Below the pieces are notes generated by a model that saw only the letters and a list, made by a program, of their open reading frames with translations, ran no database searches and was not told the DNA's origin. A DNA stretch of 22,161 nucleotides from CAYUCE01 sp964443275 (GTDB lineage: Bacteria; Bipolaricaulota; Bipolaricaulia; CAYUCE01): NCBI GenBank assembly GCA_964443275.1, contig CAYUCE010000027.1, forward strand, positions 1-22,161, read 5' to 3'. Within the stretch, counting starts at the first letter, position 1. Every line of letters begins with the position of its first letter. Shown here in pieces: positions 13,664-22,161 of this stretch. A program made the position numbers and the translations under genes.

Positions 13664-15823
13664 TTGAACAATACCAAACTCAAAGTGCTGCTAATTGAGG
13701 ATAATCCGGATGATATTCGTCTGTTTCGGGAGATGCTAAAAACGCTACAAAAGGAATCTGAGATAAGCCGGTACGAATTATCCATGGAGAAGACAGTTGA
13801 AGGGGCAATAAAACGACTAGAAAAAGGTAATTTTGACCTGATCTTATTAGATTTGTATCTCCCGGATAGCCAAGTTATGGATGGATTGGCCCGAATCCAA
13901 AACCAGACAGTTGAAGTTCCCATTATCATTCTGGCTGACCGAGATAACGCAGAAACTGCTGCTAAGGCCATGGAGGAAGGCGCCCAGGACTTTCTCGTTA
14001 AAGAGTATGTGGATAGCCACTTGCTGGCCTACTCCATGCGCCACGCCATCGGGAGTAAGAAGGAACAAACCCAATTGCAAGAACGAGTAAAGGAGCTTGG
14101 CTGTCTATACAGAATAAACCATGACATGCAGAAAGAACTACCTCTTGACCAACTCTGCGAGCGCATTGTTGAGCACTTAATTCCGGGAATGCAGTTTCCA
14201 GCCATCACTGTCCCCGTAATTGAAATTGACGGTAAACGATTTACCTCTAAAAGATATGGCGATAAGCTAACCCATGGCTTACAAAAGGAGATTAATATAG
14301 GAGGGGAGGTCAGAGGGAGGGTAGCAGTTTATTATACTCAGGAAAACCCTTTCTTAATCCCTGAAGAAGAGGACCTTATCAATGCAATTGCCGAGGACCT
14401 TTCCCTGTGGATCGGGCGAGAAGAAGCTCATCAGGCCTTAAAAGAAAGCGAAAGGAAATATAGGAGTCTGTTTGAGAACGTAAATACCGGGGTAGCCGTT
14501 CACGGTGCTGACGGTAGTATAATTGCTGCAAATCCGGTTGCCGAAGAAGTCCTCGGCTTACCGGAAAAACAATTAAGGGAGAAAAATCCAGATTACTGGC
14601 AAGGTAAGCTGTACAAAGAAAACGGGGAAAAGATGAACGTCTCGGAATTTCCCGTCTCTAAAATTTTTGACACTGGTAAGTCCGATGAAGGTACGGTAAT
14701 CGGTGTATCCACTGCAGAGGGTAAAGACATTAGTTGGTATATACACTCTGCAGTGCCTCAATTCAACGAAAATGGGGAGATAGAAAGTATCATTACCTCC
14801 TTCAAAGAGATAACTGCCCGCAAAGAAACAGAAGAGAAACTTAAGGCAAGTGAACAAAAATACCGGAGTCTTGCCGAAAACGCCACCGATGTACTTGCTC
14901 AGATTGATCTGGAAGGCAATTTTACCTACATGAGCAAAAGTGCTGAGGAAGAGACCGGATATACTCGGGAGGAAGTAAAAAAGTTGAACATCAAAGATGT
15001 ATTAACTGAAAAGTCTTACAAAAAATCAATGCAAAGGATTAATGAATGGATAAAAGGAGCAGAAGATTTACCCCCGTACGAGGTGGAAGTAGAATCCAAA
15101 GATGGAAACATTATACCTTTTGAATTAAACACCTCACCAATCTATGAGGATGATAAACTCAAGGCTATACATATAATAGCCAGGAATATAAGCAGGCGTA
15201 AACAGGTAGAACGGGAGCTTAAAGAAAGCCACAAGCAATTAGAGCAGGCGCTGGAGGGCACAGTTAACGCTCTAGCCAGCACACTTGAGCAAAGGGATGC
15301 CTATACTGCCGGCCATCAGAAAAAGGTGACTCAACTGGCCTTAGCTATAGCCCAAAAGATGAGCCTACCTGAGGAAAGGATAGAAGGATTGAGGGTGGCA
15401 GGGACAGTTCACGATATAGGCAAGATAAATGTGCCGGTTGAGATACTCTCCAAACCCACCGAATTAGGTGATACGGAAATGGACTTGGTAAAGGCTCATG
15501 CTCAGATCGGGTATGAAATCCTAAAAGATGTGGATTTCCCCTGGCCGGTGGCGGATATAGTACATCAACATCACGAGAGATTGGACGGTTCCGGTTACCC
15601 ACAGGGCCTTGGAGGCGATGAGATCAGACTGGAAGCAAAGATTTTAGGAGTGGCAGATGTAGTAGAAGCCATGAACTCCCACCGACCTTATCGAGCGGCC
15701 AAAGGTCTAGATAGAGCATTGGAAGAGATTAAGGGTAATAAGGGTAAGCTTTATGACTCCCAAGTAGTAGAGGCTTGTATGAAAGTATTTGAGGAAGGGT
15801 TTGAATTTGAAGAAGGCGGATAA
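13664..15823 (+). CDS. Response regulator with PAS domains and HD-GYP cyclic-di-GMP phosphodiesterase
   Basis: A 719-aa cytosolic signalling enzyme. Domains in order: receiver (1-125; acidic pair in LIEDNPDD, phospho-acceptor Asp63 in LLDLYLPDS, Lys113), a GAF-like region (about 140-250), PAS 1 (about 262-385), PAS 2 (about 395-515) and HD-GYP (about 530-710). The HD-GYP core is intact: HDIGK (His583-Asp584), the HAQIG and HQHHERLDGSGYP block with Gly644-Tyr645-Pro646, and VADVVEAM. It should hydrolyse cyclic-di-GMP, controlled by phosphorylation and PAS ligands. The start is TTG with GGGGGTGG upstream; no earlier ATG fits. No membrane segment is present. No cognate histidine kinase is nearby. 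It is followed after 35 nt by a cyclic-di-GMP synthase. Confidence 0.93.
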   Translation: MNNTKLKVLLIEDNPDDIRLFREMLKTLQKESEISRYELSMEKTVEGAIKRLEKGNFDLILLDLYLPDSQVMDGLARIQNQTVEVPIIILADRDNAETAAKAMEEGAQDFLVKEYVDSHLLAYSMRHAIGSKKEQTQLQERVKELGCLYRINHDMQKELPLDQLCERIVEHLIPGMQFPAITVPVIEIDGKRFTSKRYGDKLTHGLQKEINIGGEVRGRVAVYYTQENPFLIPEEEDLINAIAEDLSLWIGREEAHQALKESERKYRSLFENVNTGVAVHGADGSIIAANPVAEEVLGLPEKQLREKNPDYWQGKLYKENGEKMNVSEFPVSKIFDTGKSDEGTVIGVSTAEGKDISWYIHSAVPQFNENGEIESIITSFKEITARKETEEKLKASEQKYRSLAENATDVLAQIDLEGNFTYMSKSAEEETGYTREEVKKLNIKDVLTEKSYKKSMQRINEWIKGAEDLPPYEVEVESKDGNIIPFELNTSPIYEDDKLKAIHIIARNISRRKQVERELKESHKQLEQALEGTVNALASTLEQRDAYTAGHQKKVTQLALAIAQKMSLPEERIEGLRVAGTVHDIGKINVPVEILSKPTELGDTEMDLVKAHAQIGYEILKDVDFPWPVADIVHQHHERLDGSGYPQGLGGDEIRLEAKILGVADVVEAMNSHRPYRAAKGLDRALEEIKGNKGKLYDSQVVEACMKVFEEGFEFEEGG

Positions 15824-15858
15824 TAAGATTGATTAAAATAGTGATAGGAACTTAATCA

Positions 15859-17715
15859 ATGAAAGAACCAATTGATAAAATGGATTTGAATATACCGGAT
15901 GATATCTTAGATAAGTGGCAGAATATAGTAAATATTATGGCCGAGATAATCGATGTCCCGGCCGGCTTGATTATGAAAGTAGAGGGGCCTTACATAGAGG
16001 TTTTGCGTTCCAGTCAAACCGAAGATAACCCTTGCCAGGTAGGAGATAGAGAGCATCTAGCCGGTCTTTATTGTGAGACGGTAATAAATGAAAAGGACAA
16101 GCTGATGGTTCCCAATGCCCTAAAAGATGAAAAGTGGAAAGATAATCCCGATGTTAAGCAAGGAATGATCTCCTACCTAGGTTATCCCTTATTGTGGCCG
16201 GACGGTGAGCCCTTTGGGACTATATGTGTCCTAGATTCCGAAGAAAACGCTTATAGCAAAAAAGCTGAGAGGTTAATCAGACAATTTAAAGAGGTAATAG
16301 AAAGCCATCTGAGTTTACTCTATCAAAGACAGGAACTAAAAAAAGAGATTGAGAAAAGAAAGGAGATCGAGAAAACGCTTAAGGAAAGTGAGGAAAAGTA
16401 CAAGATACTGGCTGAGCATTCCGCGGATGTTATTTACAAAATGAACATAGAAAACGAAGAATATACCTACGTTAGCCCTTCTGTGGAAAAGATATTCGGC
16501 TATACTCCTCAGGAAGCCCTGTCCCTAAAACCAAAAGATGTACTTACCCCTAAGTCATATCAAAAACAACTGGAGGCTATGCAAGAAGAGCTCGCTCAAG
16601 GCGGAGAATCTACTGGCACTCTAGAGTTGGAGGCAATTCACAAAGACGGCCATATCTTCCCCGTTGAGGTACATGCCAGCTTTATCCTTGATGAAAAAGG
16701 TAAGCCGGCGGAAATTCTAGGTGTTGCTCGAGACATCACTGAGCGTAAGGAGGCAGAAGAAGAGTTATTAGAAGAAAGAAACAAGCTGGAAGGATTGCAT
16801 AAAGCAGTCGATCAATTACAAAGATGTGAGAAAGAGAACAATCTATGGGATCAAGCCCTTCAAGCTGCAAAAAATATTCTAGAGCTTGATCTGTGTGTCT
16901 TTTACATTGTGGAGGGGGATAAGCTGGTCTCTAAAGCGGTAAGCACCGAAGCCCTCCCTGAAGGATTGAAGATACATAGCTTGGAGGAAGGGTTAGCCGG
17001 TCGGACATTGCAGAGTGGGGAAACCATCCAGGGGGAGGATTTGCGAAGTTGGGAGGAAGCAAAACCGGTCAGGGAAGATATTAGAGCGTTTATAAGTATC
17101 CCTATAGGTAATATAGGAGTATTGCAAGCTTTTTCTACTCAAAGAGGAGCCTTTAGCAAGCAAGATGTGAATTTAGCTGAGATTTTAGTTGGACACTTGC
17201 GAGAAGAGGTAAGCCGGATAAGGTTGGAAGAAGACCTGAAGGAACAGGCCATTCGCGATTCCCTAACGGGCTTGTTCAATCGCCGTCACTTTAATCGATC
17301 CATTGAAAAAGAAGTAGAGCGGGCCGGTAGATACAATCATCCTCTAGGTTTTTTGATGCTTGATATAAATAGGTTCAAAGAAATTAACGATAGATATTCC
17401 CATCTGACCGGAGATAAGGTATTGATAGAAATAGCCAATTTGCTTAAGAGAAATGTTCGTGGCGCGGACACGGTAGTTCGCTATGGTGGGGATGAGTTTT
17501 TAATTATATTGCCGGAGACCGACGGGGAAGCAGATAAAATTATAAGCAGAATAAGAAAACAGCTTGATCAGTGGAATCAAAAGCAGGATATCCTAGATTT
17601 CCCACTGACTCTGGGTATCGGTTCATCTTATTGGGACCCGGAAAGTAATAGGGATGTAGAAGATGCCTTAAAGGAAGCCGACCGGAAGATGTATGAGGAT
17701 AAAAGTGGTAGATAA
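15859..17715 (+). CDS. Diguanylate cyclase with GAF-PAS-GAF sensor part
   Basis: It makes cyclic-di-GMP from two GTP. The 618-aa protein has GAF 1 (about 15-155), a short coiled coil, PAS (about 172-300), GAF 2 (about 315-455) and GGDEF (about 460-618). The active site is intact, RYGGDEF (Gly543 onward), with DSLTGLFNRRHF and LDINRFKEIND for GTP and metal binding. The inhibitory site RGAD (534-537) lies exactly five residues before GGDEF, so product feedback is expected. There is no transmembrane segment, so it senses in the cytosol. With the upstream HD-GYP gene it forms an opposing pair, probably in one transcript. No Shine-Dalgarno sequence is obvious before the ATG. Confidence 0.95.
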   Translation: MKEPIDKMDLNIPDDILDKWQNIVNIMAEIIDVPAGLIMKVEGPYIEVLRSSQTEDNPCQVGDREHLAGLYCETVINEKDKLMVPNALKDEKWKDNPDVKQGMISYLGYPLLWPDGEPFGTICVLDSEENAYSKKAERLIRQFKEVIESHLSLLYQRQELKKEIEKRKEIEKTLKESEEKYKILAEHSADVIYKMNIENEEYTYVSPSVEKIFGYTPQEALSLKPKDVLTPKSYQKQLEAMQEELAQGGESTGTLELEAIHKDGHIFPVEVHASFILDEKGKPAEILGVARDITERKEAEEELLEERNKLEGLHKAVDQLQRCEKENNLWDQALQAAKNILELDLCVFYIVEGDKLVSKAVSTEALPEGLKIHSLEEGLAGRTLQSGETIQGEDLRSWEEAKPVREDIRAFISIPIGNIGVLQAFSTQRGAFSKQDVNLAEILVGHLREEVSRIRLEEDLKEQAIRDSLTGLFNRRHFNRSIEKEVERAGRYNHPLGFLMLDINRFKEINDRYSHLTGDKVLIEIANLLKRNVRGADTVVRYGGDEFLIILPETDGEADKIISRIRKQLDQWNQKQDILDFPLTLGIGSSYWDPESNRDVEDALKEADRKMYEDKSGR

Positions 17716-17760
17716 ACTAATCGTTGGGTTCGACTTTAGCTTATAACACTTATATAGGAT

Positions 17761-18342
17761 GTGTTAGATAAATCAGGAAATACTACGCCCAAATCTAAAG
17801 ATGACAGTCTGAATAGAGAGCAGTTTCAGACACTTTGGAAAGCGGCCAGGTCGGGTGATGAACTGGACCGGATTATTTTCGTCTGCGCCGGTTATTTAGG
17901 CATGCGAGCGTCCGAGATAGCTCACCTTAAAAGGTCTTGGATAGATTTTCAACGGGAGATCATAAAAATCCCTTATGAGGATGGTAAGTGGAGAACTAAA
18001 AATCAAGCGGCGGCCAGAAGCATCCCTTATCGCTCTATGAGAAATAGGGTGGGGAAGGAGATAGAGAACTATTTTGACTACCATGAGCGAATAGGCGTTC
18101 CTCGGGAGACCGTTTGGTACAGGGTAAAACGGATGGCCAAAAGGGCCAGGATCAACAAGAAGGTATATCCTCACTCTTTAAGGGCAACCGCAGCATTTCA
18201 ACTGGCGGAGGCTGGATTAAGTGCACAGGCGCTAAGACAGATTCTGGGTTGGAAACAACTGGGAACCGCCCAACAATACATTCAGCAAGCGGGGACCGCA
18301 GTAGAAAGGGAAATGAAGGAGAAGAAAGATAATTTATGGTGA
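17761..18342 (+). CDS. Minimal tyrosine recombinase
   Basis: 193 aa, consisting of little more than the catalytic domain of the phage-integrase family. Active-site residues are all present: Arg in GYLGMRASEIAHL, Lys in RTKNQAAARSIP, HSLR (His and Arg), Trp in the LGWKQLG position (often His) and the nucleophile Tyr in AQQYIQQ. The N-terminal SAM-like DNA-binding domain of normal integrases (about 100 aa) is absent. The start used is GTG at 17761, with a weak AGGA only 4 nt before it. It could be a resident recombinase or the remnant of an integrative element. No attachment site was recognised. It is next to the 885-aa composite protein. Confidence 0.88.
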   Translation: MLDKSGNTTPKSKDDSLNREQFQTLWKAARSGDELDRIIFVCAGYLGMRASEIAHLKRSWIDFQREIIKIPYEDGKWRTKNQAAARSIPYRSMRNRVGKEIENYFDYHERIGVPRETVWYRVKRMAKRARINKKVYPHSLRATAAFQLAEAGLSAQALRQILGWKQLGTAQQYIQQAGTAVEREMKEKKDNLW

Positions 18343-18398
18343 GCAACTATAGTAAATCCTTGTTGGAGAAAGGGAGCTAGCTTATGAGCTGTTGAGTA

Positions 18399-18415
18399 GC
18401 CCTTATGAGAAGGGC
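18399..18415 (+). terminator. Small hairpin after the recombinase gene
   Basis: GCCCTT (18399-18404), 5-nt loop, AAGGGC (18410-18415), followed by GAATTTG. A compact stem 57 nt past the stop, with too few T residues for a sure terminator. Confidence 0.35.
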
Positions 18416-18452
18416 GAATTTGTGAAAGATGGGAGATATAGGTTAGGATTAA

Positions 18453-18473
18453 GTAAAACTGAGGTAGTTTTAC
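18453..18473. promoter_or_regulatory. Inverted repeat upstream of the 885-aa gene
   Basis: GTAAAACT (18453-18460) and AGTTTTAC (18466-18473), perfect 8-bp arms around GAGGT. It lies 30 nt before the ATG and just upstream of the AAAGGGA ribosome binding site, so it could be an operator or an RNA hairpin controlling translation. Confidence 0.45.
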
Positions 18474-18503
18474 TGTTGAGATTGATGAAAAGGGACAACC
18501 AAA

Positions 18504-21161
18504 ATGGCAGATTATGAGATAGAAATACGAGGAAGTACTCTACAGGTTAAGTCACCAGAATTAGAAAATCTAAATCTAGTTATAGATAGATATGGAATTC
18601 ACCAGGTCACAAAATTTGCTTTAATAGCTGGTTCAGGGAGAGTGTGGTTTAAGAATATCATAGAAGAAGGTGGAGAGAAGGTTCTCATCAAATCAATATA
18701 TGAGGCCAAGGGAGATGTGAAAAGTTTAAACTGGGATGAGACAAACCGTCGGTGGGATCGTAATCGAAAATGTTGGTTAATCAACGCCAATAGTATCAAG
18801 CATACCATAAATCACTTAATCGATAGAGGCTATGAAATAGCTCTTAGTCCTCTGGTATCAAAGTATATAGCGAATAAATTGGAAGGGAGTGATGCCTCTT
18901 CCCAAAAGGGTCAAAAGAAGTCAGCAGGAAATAACCACTCTTCAAATAGCCCGGAAGTTAAAAAATCAACCACAGGACAACAGGAAACTCCCGGACCGAC
19001 TGAAACTAGTTCAGTAAAATCCCCTTGCAAATCAAGCAAATTCGAGGAGGTCCCTCGATTTTCAACTTATTTTCCTTCAATTTCCGATATGAACAGTTCT
19101 CAGAAAGCTTTTTACAAACATTGGCTAAAAGGGTGGAAACAAGGGGAGCTTATTGCCATAGAAGGTAACGTGAGTTATATCTTCGTTTATGCTTACCAAG
19201 TCCTTACGTGGCATCGAAATAAACGCTATCAAGAACTTATTTCTGAGCTTAGGAAACTGCGAGAAATTTATAGTCAAGAAGAGAAACTTTATTATTTAGA
19301 TATATGGATTGCGGATACTTATGTTATTCTTAATCAGCTTGAAAAAGCATTCTCATATAAGCGACAAAAACTGATTTTTACTCCGAAACCAACTAATGAT
19401 GAGTATTGGACTTTAAAAAGGCACTTAAACCTACCGGTTACGGGCGTCGATGTACATATCCCAAGGGCTCAACCTATTACTGACTATGGTAAAGCGCATA
19501 TAGATAGGTTAAATGAAGAATTGACTAAGATGATAAGGAAATATGAAAAGGATAATCAGATTTCCCTGATTAAAGAGCTGACAAAAAGATTGGAAGGACG
19601 GAAGTGGAATGCTTACACAGGAAGCTCAGAAAGTTACTATGTGGACCTAAATATGTATGAATACGATCTAGAAAAGGCGCAGGAATTATTGGACTCGGAT
19701 ATGTATAGGAAAGCCGAAAATAGCATCAGGAAAAAAGAGGGGGTTCCTGAAATCGGTGAAGGTTGGGTCAGTGAAACAACACTTAAAAATATGGTTTCTA
19801 AACTTATAGAACCGCTAGGTTACAGCGTTCAGCATCATGCATACCCGGCTTGGTTAAAAGGACAACACTTAGATATCTATGTTCCAGATTTGAAGCTTGG
19901 TATTGAATACATGGGTAAACAACACTACCAACCGGTAGAAGTATTTGGTGGTGAAGACGGCTTTAAGGAAATTAAAAAGCGAGATAGAGAGAAAAGCAAG
20001 ATATGTCGTGAAAAGGGCATACACTTAATACAATTCAAGTATGATGAACCTATAGATTCCCAATATGTGGCGAATCGACTTTCTAAAGATACAAGTCTAG
20101 ACTTTGGAGAGGGGGATATCCCAAAAGAGATTAAAGTCAATAAGAATCCCCCTTCTTATGTTAGTGCAAAAGAGGAATTTTCTGATGCACGGGAAAAGCT
20201 AGCAGAGAAGGAAGAAAAGCAAGGCACAAAATGCGAGTGTCTTACTTCTGACGATAAGAAACTAAAGGAATGTCAAGCAAGTATAGAAATGATAGAAAAA
20301 CATGCGAGTAAAATCGCAAACGGGAATTGGGAAAGTACCCCCTATTTCTTGAAGAAAAAAGAGTGGAAGAAAAACTTTGAAGAGTTTGGTTATTATATTG
20401 AGGCTAATCCTCACCTAGTAAAACAAGCTAAAGCTTGGAATATAGTAACTTTACATAAAAGAGTTAGTGTCTTTGAAAGAGGGTTGCTATTCGAGCCATT
20501 TTCCTTTCCCTTACTAGCGAAGCAAATAGAAGATAGAAACCTAGAAGTTCTGGTCCCTTTTGCCTGGTGGCCAAGAGCATCTGAATCCAAAGAGAAGATG
20601 AGGGAATTGTTATCTAATGTTGATTTCTGTAATCGTCACTATATATTCAAAAGGGCACAGGGGCTATCTAGAGACGCAAAGATAATACTGTGGCGCCTAA
20701 CTTACAAGAAAAAAAAGATCCATCTGCTACAAAATTTTCAGAGCTATGATAAGGCAATTGTCAATCCAGAATCTGCTGCTCATCAACTTTATGATCGGGG
20801 ACTTGCTCTGATTAACGATGATATTCCTGAATTAGAACTTCTTAAGGTTCTTACTTTAAAAGAAATAAAGACTTATTTCTACCATCAAGGGATGTCTTGG
20901 TCTGGGAAAAAAATGGATAAGATTAAGGCTATTGTTGAAGAGTACCCCGAGGATGTTATACGAGACCGAGTATATTCTCAATTCGACGACACTATTCTTG
21001 AGCGCACATGGGAATTTGATCCCATCACTGCAGATTTAGTGGATGCTCAAATGTGGATAGTTAAGCAGTTGGTTGCTACAGAGCGAGCTAGGATAAATTA
21101 CTCAGCTAAGAAGGCTGAAAAAGATCTTGAACGAAGGTTGATTAAGAATACTGCTGGTTAA
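18504..21161 (+). CDS. Composite HARP-like / TerB_N / PD-(D/E)XK nuclease / SAP-like protein
   Basis: An 885-aa soluble protein that I cannot match to a named system. Parts seen in order: residues 1-120, strand-rich, with the RRWDRNRKCWLI pattern of HARP-like domains beside SNF2 helicases; a low-complexity Ser/Lys/Gln/Pro linker (about 128-175); a TerB_N-like domain (about 180-300, FSTYFPSISDMNSSQKAFYKHW then YIFVYAYQVL); a nuclease of the PD-(D/E)XK kind (about 425-530) with Asp457 in HLDIYVP, then Glu468 and Gln473 in IEYMGKQHY, and FGGEDGFKEIKKRD after it; and a SAP-like helix pair (about 778-812, VLTLKEIKTYF...SWSGKKMDKI). Established: PD-(D/E)XK folds cut nucleic acid, and TerB_N occurs in stress and defence contexts. 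Inferred: a DNA-targeting defence or repair factor. Base use seems more AT-rich than in the smc operon, fitting transfer. Confidence 0.7.
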   Translation: MADYEIEIRGSTLQVKSPELENLNLVIDRYGIHQVTKFALIAGSGRVWFKNIIEEGGEKVLIKSIYEAKGDVKSLNWDETNRRWDRNRKCWLINANSIKHTINHLIDRGYEIALSPLVSKYIANKLEGSDASSQKGQKKSAGNNHSSNSPEVKKSTTGQQETPGPTETSSVKSPCKSSKFEEVPRFSTYFPSISDMNSSQKAFYKHWLKGWKQGELIAIEGNVSYIFVYAYQVLTWHRNKRYQELISELRKLREIYSQEEKLYYLDIWIADTYVILNQLEKAFSYKRQKLIFTPKPTNDEYWTLKRHLNLPVTGVDVHIPRAQPITDYGKAHIDRLNEELTKMIRKYEKDNQISLIKELTKRLEGRKWNAYTGSSESYYVDLNMYEYDLEKAQELLDSDMYRKAENSIRKKEGVPEIGEGWVSETTLKNMVSKLIEPLGYSVQHHAYPAWLKGQHLDIYVPDLKLGIEYMGKQHYQPVEVFGGEDGFKEIKKRDREKSKICREKGIHLIQFKYDEPIDSQYVANRLSKDTSLDFGEGDIPKEIKVNKNPPSYVSAKEEFSDAREKLAEKEEKQGTKCECLTSDDKKLKECQASIEMIEKHASKIANGNWESTPYFLKKKEWKKNFEEFGYYIEANPHLVKQAKAWNIVTLHKRVSVFERGLLFEPFSFPLLAKQIEDRNLEVLVPFAWWPRASESKEKMRELLSNVDFCNRHYIFKRAQGLSRDAKIILWRLTYKKKKIHLLQNFQSYDKAIVNPESAAHQLYDRGLALINDDIPELELLKVLTLKEIKTYFYHQGMSWSGKKMDKIKAIVEEYPEDVIRDRVYSQFDDTILERTWEFDPITADLVDAQMWIVKQLVATERARINYSAKKAEKDLERRLIKNTAG

Positions 21162-21312
21162 GAGTACGACTGATGAAGGTAATGTATTCAGACATGTGCT
21201 TATAATTTGAAGGATATCCTGAATCTACGGGACGTGTCGAAAAGGTAGCCAATGTTCTTAAAAAAAGGATATGAATTCTTGAAACCGGAACCGAATCGAT
21301 ATTAAAGGGAAA

Positions 21313-21346
21313 GGGAATAAATCCTATATTTATTCCCATTTTTTTT
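21313..21346 (+). terminator. Rho-independent terminator
   Basis: GGGAATAAAT (21313-21322), loop CCTAT, ATTTATTCCC (21328-21337), then a run of eight T after one A. The stem is a perfect 10 bp. It lies 151 nt after the stop of the 885-aa gene. The gap 21162-21312 has no ORF I trust, and nothing further is supported in 21347-21506. Confidence 0.85.
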
Positions 21347-21506
21347 ATTTCCGAAAAGGTGATACACGAATCTACAAAGAGATAAAGTTCTTTAATTCCA
21401 AACCTCTGTTTAGCAGACTTAAATCCTTACCGTGTAAAATCGCACCGATCTGCTAGTACCTTAAACTGGAGGTTGCTAAACGGATATTTAGTTTCATATT
21501 TTTAAT

Positions 21507-21860
21507 TTAGTTTGGCCAATTGTCTATCGCTGCTTCAACAATTAGCTGAAGTATTTTAGTGTAAGCTGTCAGTTGATAAGGGTCTTTCACAACCTCCTTT
21601 AGTTTTTTGAATGACCCTGTTACTAGACGTTTTAAAACATTCCCTTCCTCCTCCGAAATTTTCCCTTCTTCAACTCCTTCAGATATTATTGCTATGATCT
21701 GCATCTTGGCATCAGATAATGCGATTGTATCTTTGATATCCAGATCAATGATTAAATTATTTGTAAGTTTATGACCATTAGAACACGTTTCCTGGCCTGG
21801 ATTGTCTAGAAGAACACCGCATTTTCTACATCGATACTTAACATTTACATCCTCAACCAT
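21507..21860 (-). CDS. Small zinc-ribbon protein of unknown function
   Basis: 117 aa. The N terminus has a likely zinc knuckle, YRCRKCGVLLDNPGQETCSNGH, with Cys11, Cys14, Cys26 and His30 as ligands; the rest is a helical, acidic region (EGVEEGKISEEEGNVLKRL) resembling small adaptor or regulator proteins. I do not recognise the family. The start is well supported: GGAGGT 7 nt before the ATG. Just upstream AGGTATTACCT forms a perfect 11-bp palindrome that overlaps the ribosome binding site and might regulate it. No partner gene is seen. Confidence 0.7.
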   Translation of the reverse strand: MVEDVNVKYRCRKCGVLLDNPGQETCSNGHKLTNNLIIDLDIKDTIALSDAKMQIIAIISEGVEEGKISEEEGNVLKRLVTGSFKKLKEVVKDPYQLTAYTKILQLIVEAAIDNWPN

Positions 21861-22161
21861 AGGTAATACCTCCTTTACTACCTTAGACTAGAATCGTTTT
21901 CCTTGTAAGACCAAATCAATGAAATGGAATAGACATACTTATACTTCTACCAAGAGCAACATATATAATGACCGTTATTCTGGAAATTAGCAAAACTTTT
22001 AATTTTTCAATAACTATCCTAATCTTACAACTAACCTTATACAGGGTCCCTTTTGAGAACCGGTCTATGAGTTGTTAAGTGGGGGTTATTAGATTCGCAG
22101 GCTTGACACCTAAATTTCGCCCAAAATAGCGGGGGGTTCACTTACCTCCCAACCCACCTCA
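21861..22161. other. Intergenic edge of the window
   Basis: 301 nt upstream of the zinc-ribbon gene, with no ORF, RNA gene or confident promoter recognised; the sequence is cut by the window end. Confidence 0.4.

Noticed and set aside
21142..21339. 65-aa ORF on the minus strand
   Set aside because: It starts inside the terminator stem and T tract and has no ribosome binding site.

Overview
The window looks like the replication-origin region of an uncultured, AT-rich bacterium (about 60% A+T by eye). Bacterial marks are a DnaA gene, a cluster of TTATCCACA-type DnaA boxes, sigma70-like promoters with 17-nt spacers, and tRNA genes that encode their CCA ends. The SMC-ScpA-ScpB operon, however, resembles the archaeal branch of that family more than the usual bacterial one. 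I cannot name the phylum from sequence alone; a deep-branching anaerobic candidate lineage is a guess.

Layout. Positions 1-497 hold the 3' part of an IS transposase gene broken by two copies of a 43-nt hairpin element. A longer third copy lies between pyrC and pyrE. pyrC and pyrE (2518 to 581, minus strand) form a pyrimidine operon pointing away from the origin. Positions 2762-3017 are the likely oriC: four DnaA boxes on the minus strand facing five on the plus strand across an AT-rich gap, with a second AT-rich stretch to the right. A HAD-family phosphatase follows on the minus strand, then a divergent promoter for tRNA-Asp and tRNA-Phe, then dnaA, which lacks domains I and II, and then the smc-scpA-scpB operon, whose SMC has unusually short coiled-coil arms. 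Replication initiation and chromosome segregation are therefore encoded side by side next to the origin.

From about 9.6 kb the region becomes accessory: a LysE-type exporter, a 68-aa protein with a palindromic operator, a hemolysin III/TrhA-type membrane protein, two unknown genes that overlap tail to tail, and a two-gene cyclic-di-GMP module (REC-PAS-PAS-HD-GYP hydrolase, then GAF-PAS-GAF-GGDEF synthase) behind a structured leader. Next come a minimal tyrosine recombinase and an 885-aa composite protein (HARP-like, TerB_N, PD-(D/E)XK nuclease, SAP-like), which is the best candidate for an undescribed defence or DNA-processing factor. A clear rho-independent terminator and a small zinc-ribbon protein close the window.

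Two features recur. First, several -10 boxes (HAD, smc, lysE) lie only 7-11 nt before the start codon, implying leaderless mRNAs. Second, the 43-nt element sits inside coding sequence so exactly that removing it restores the reading frame at both places.
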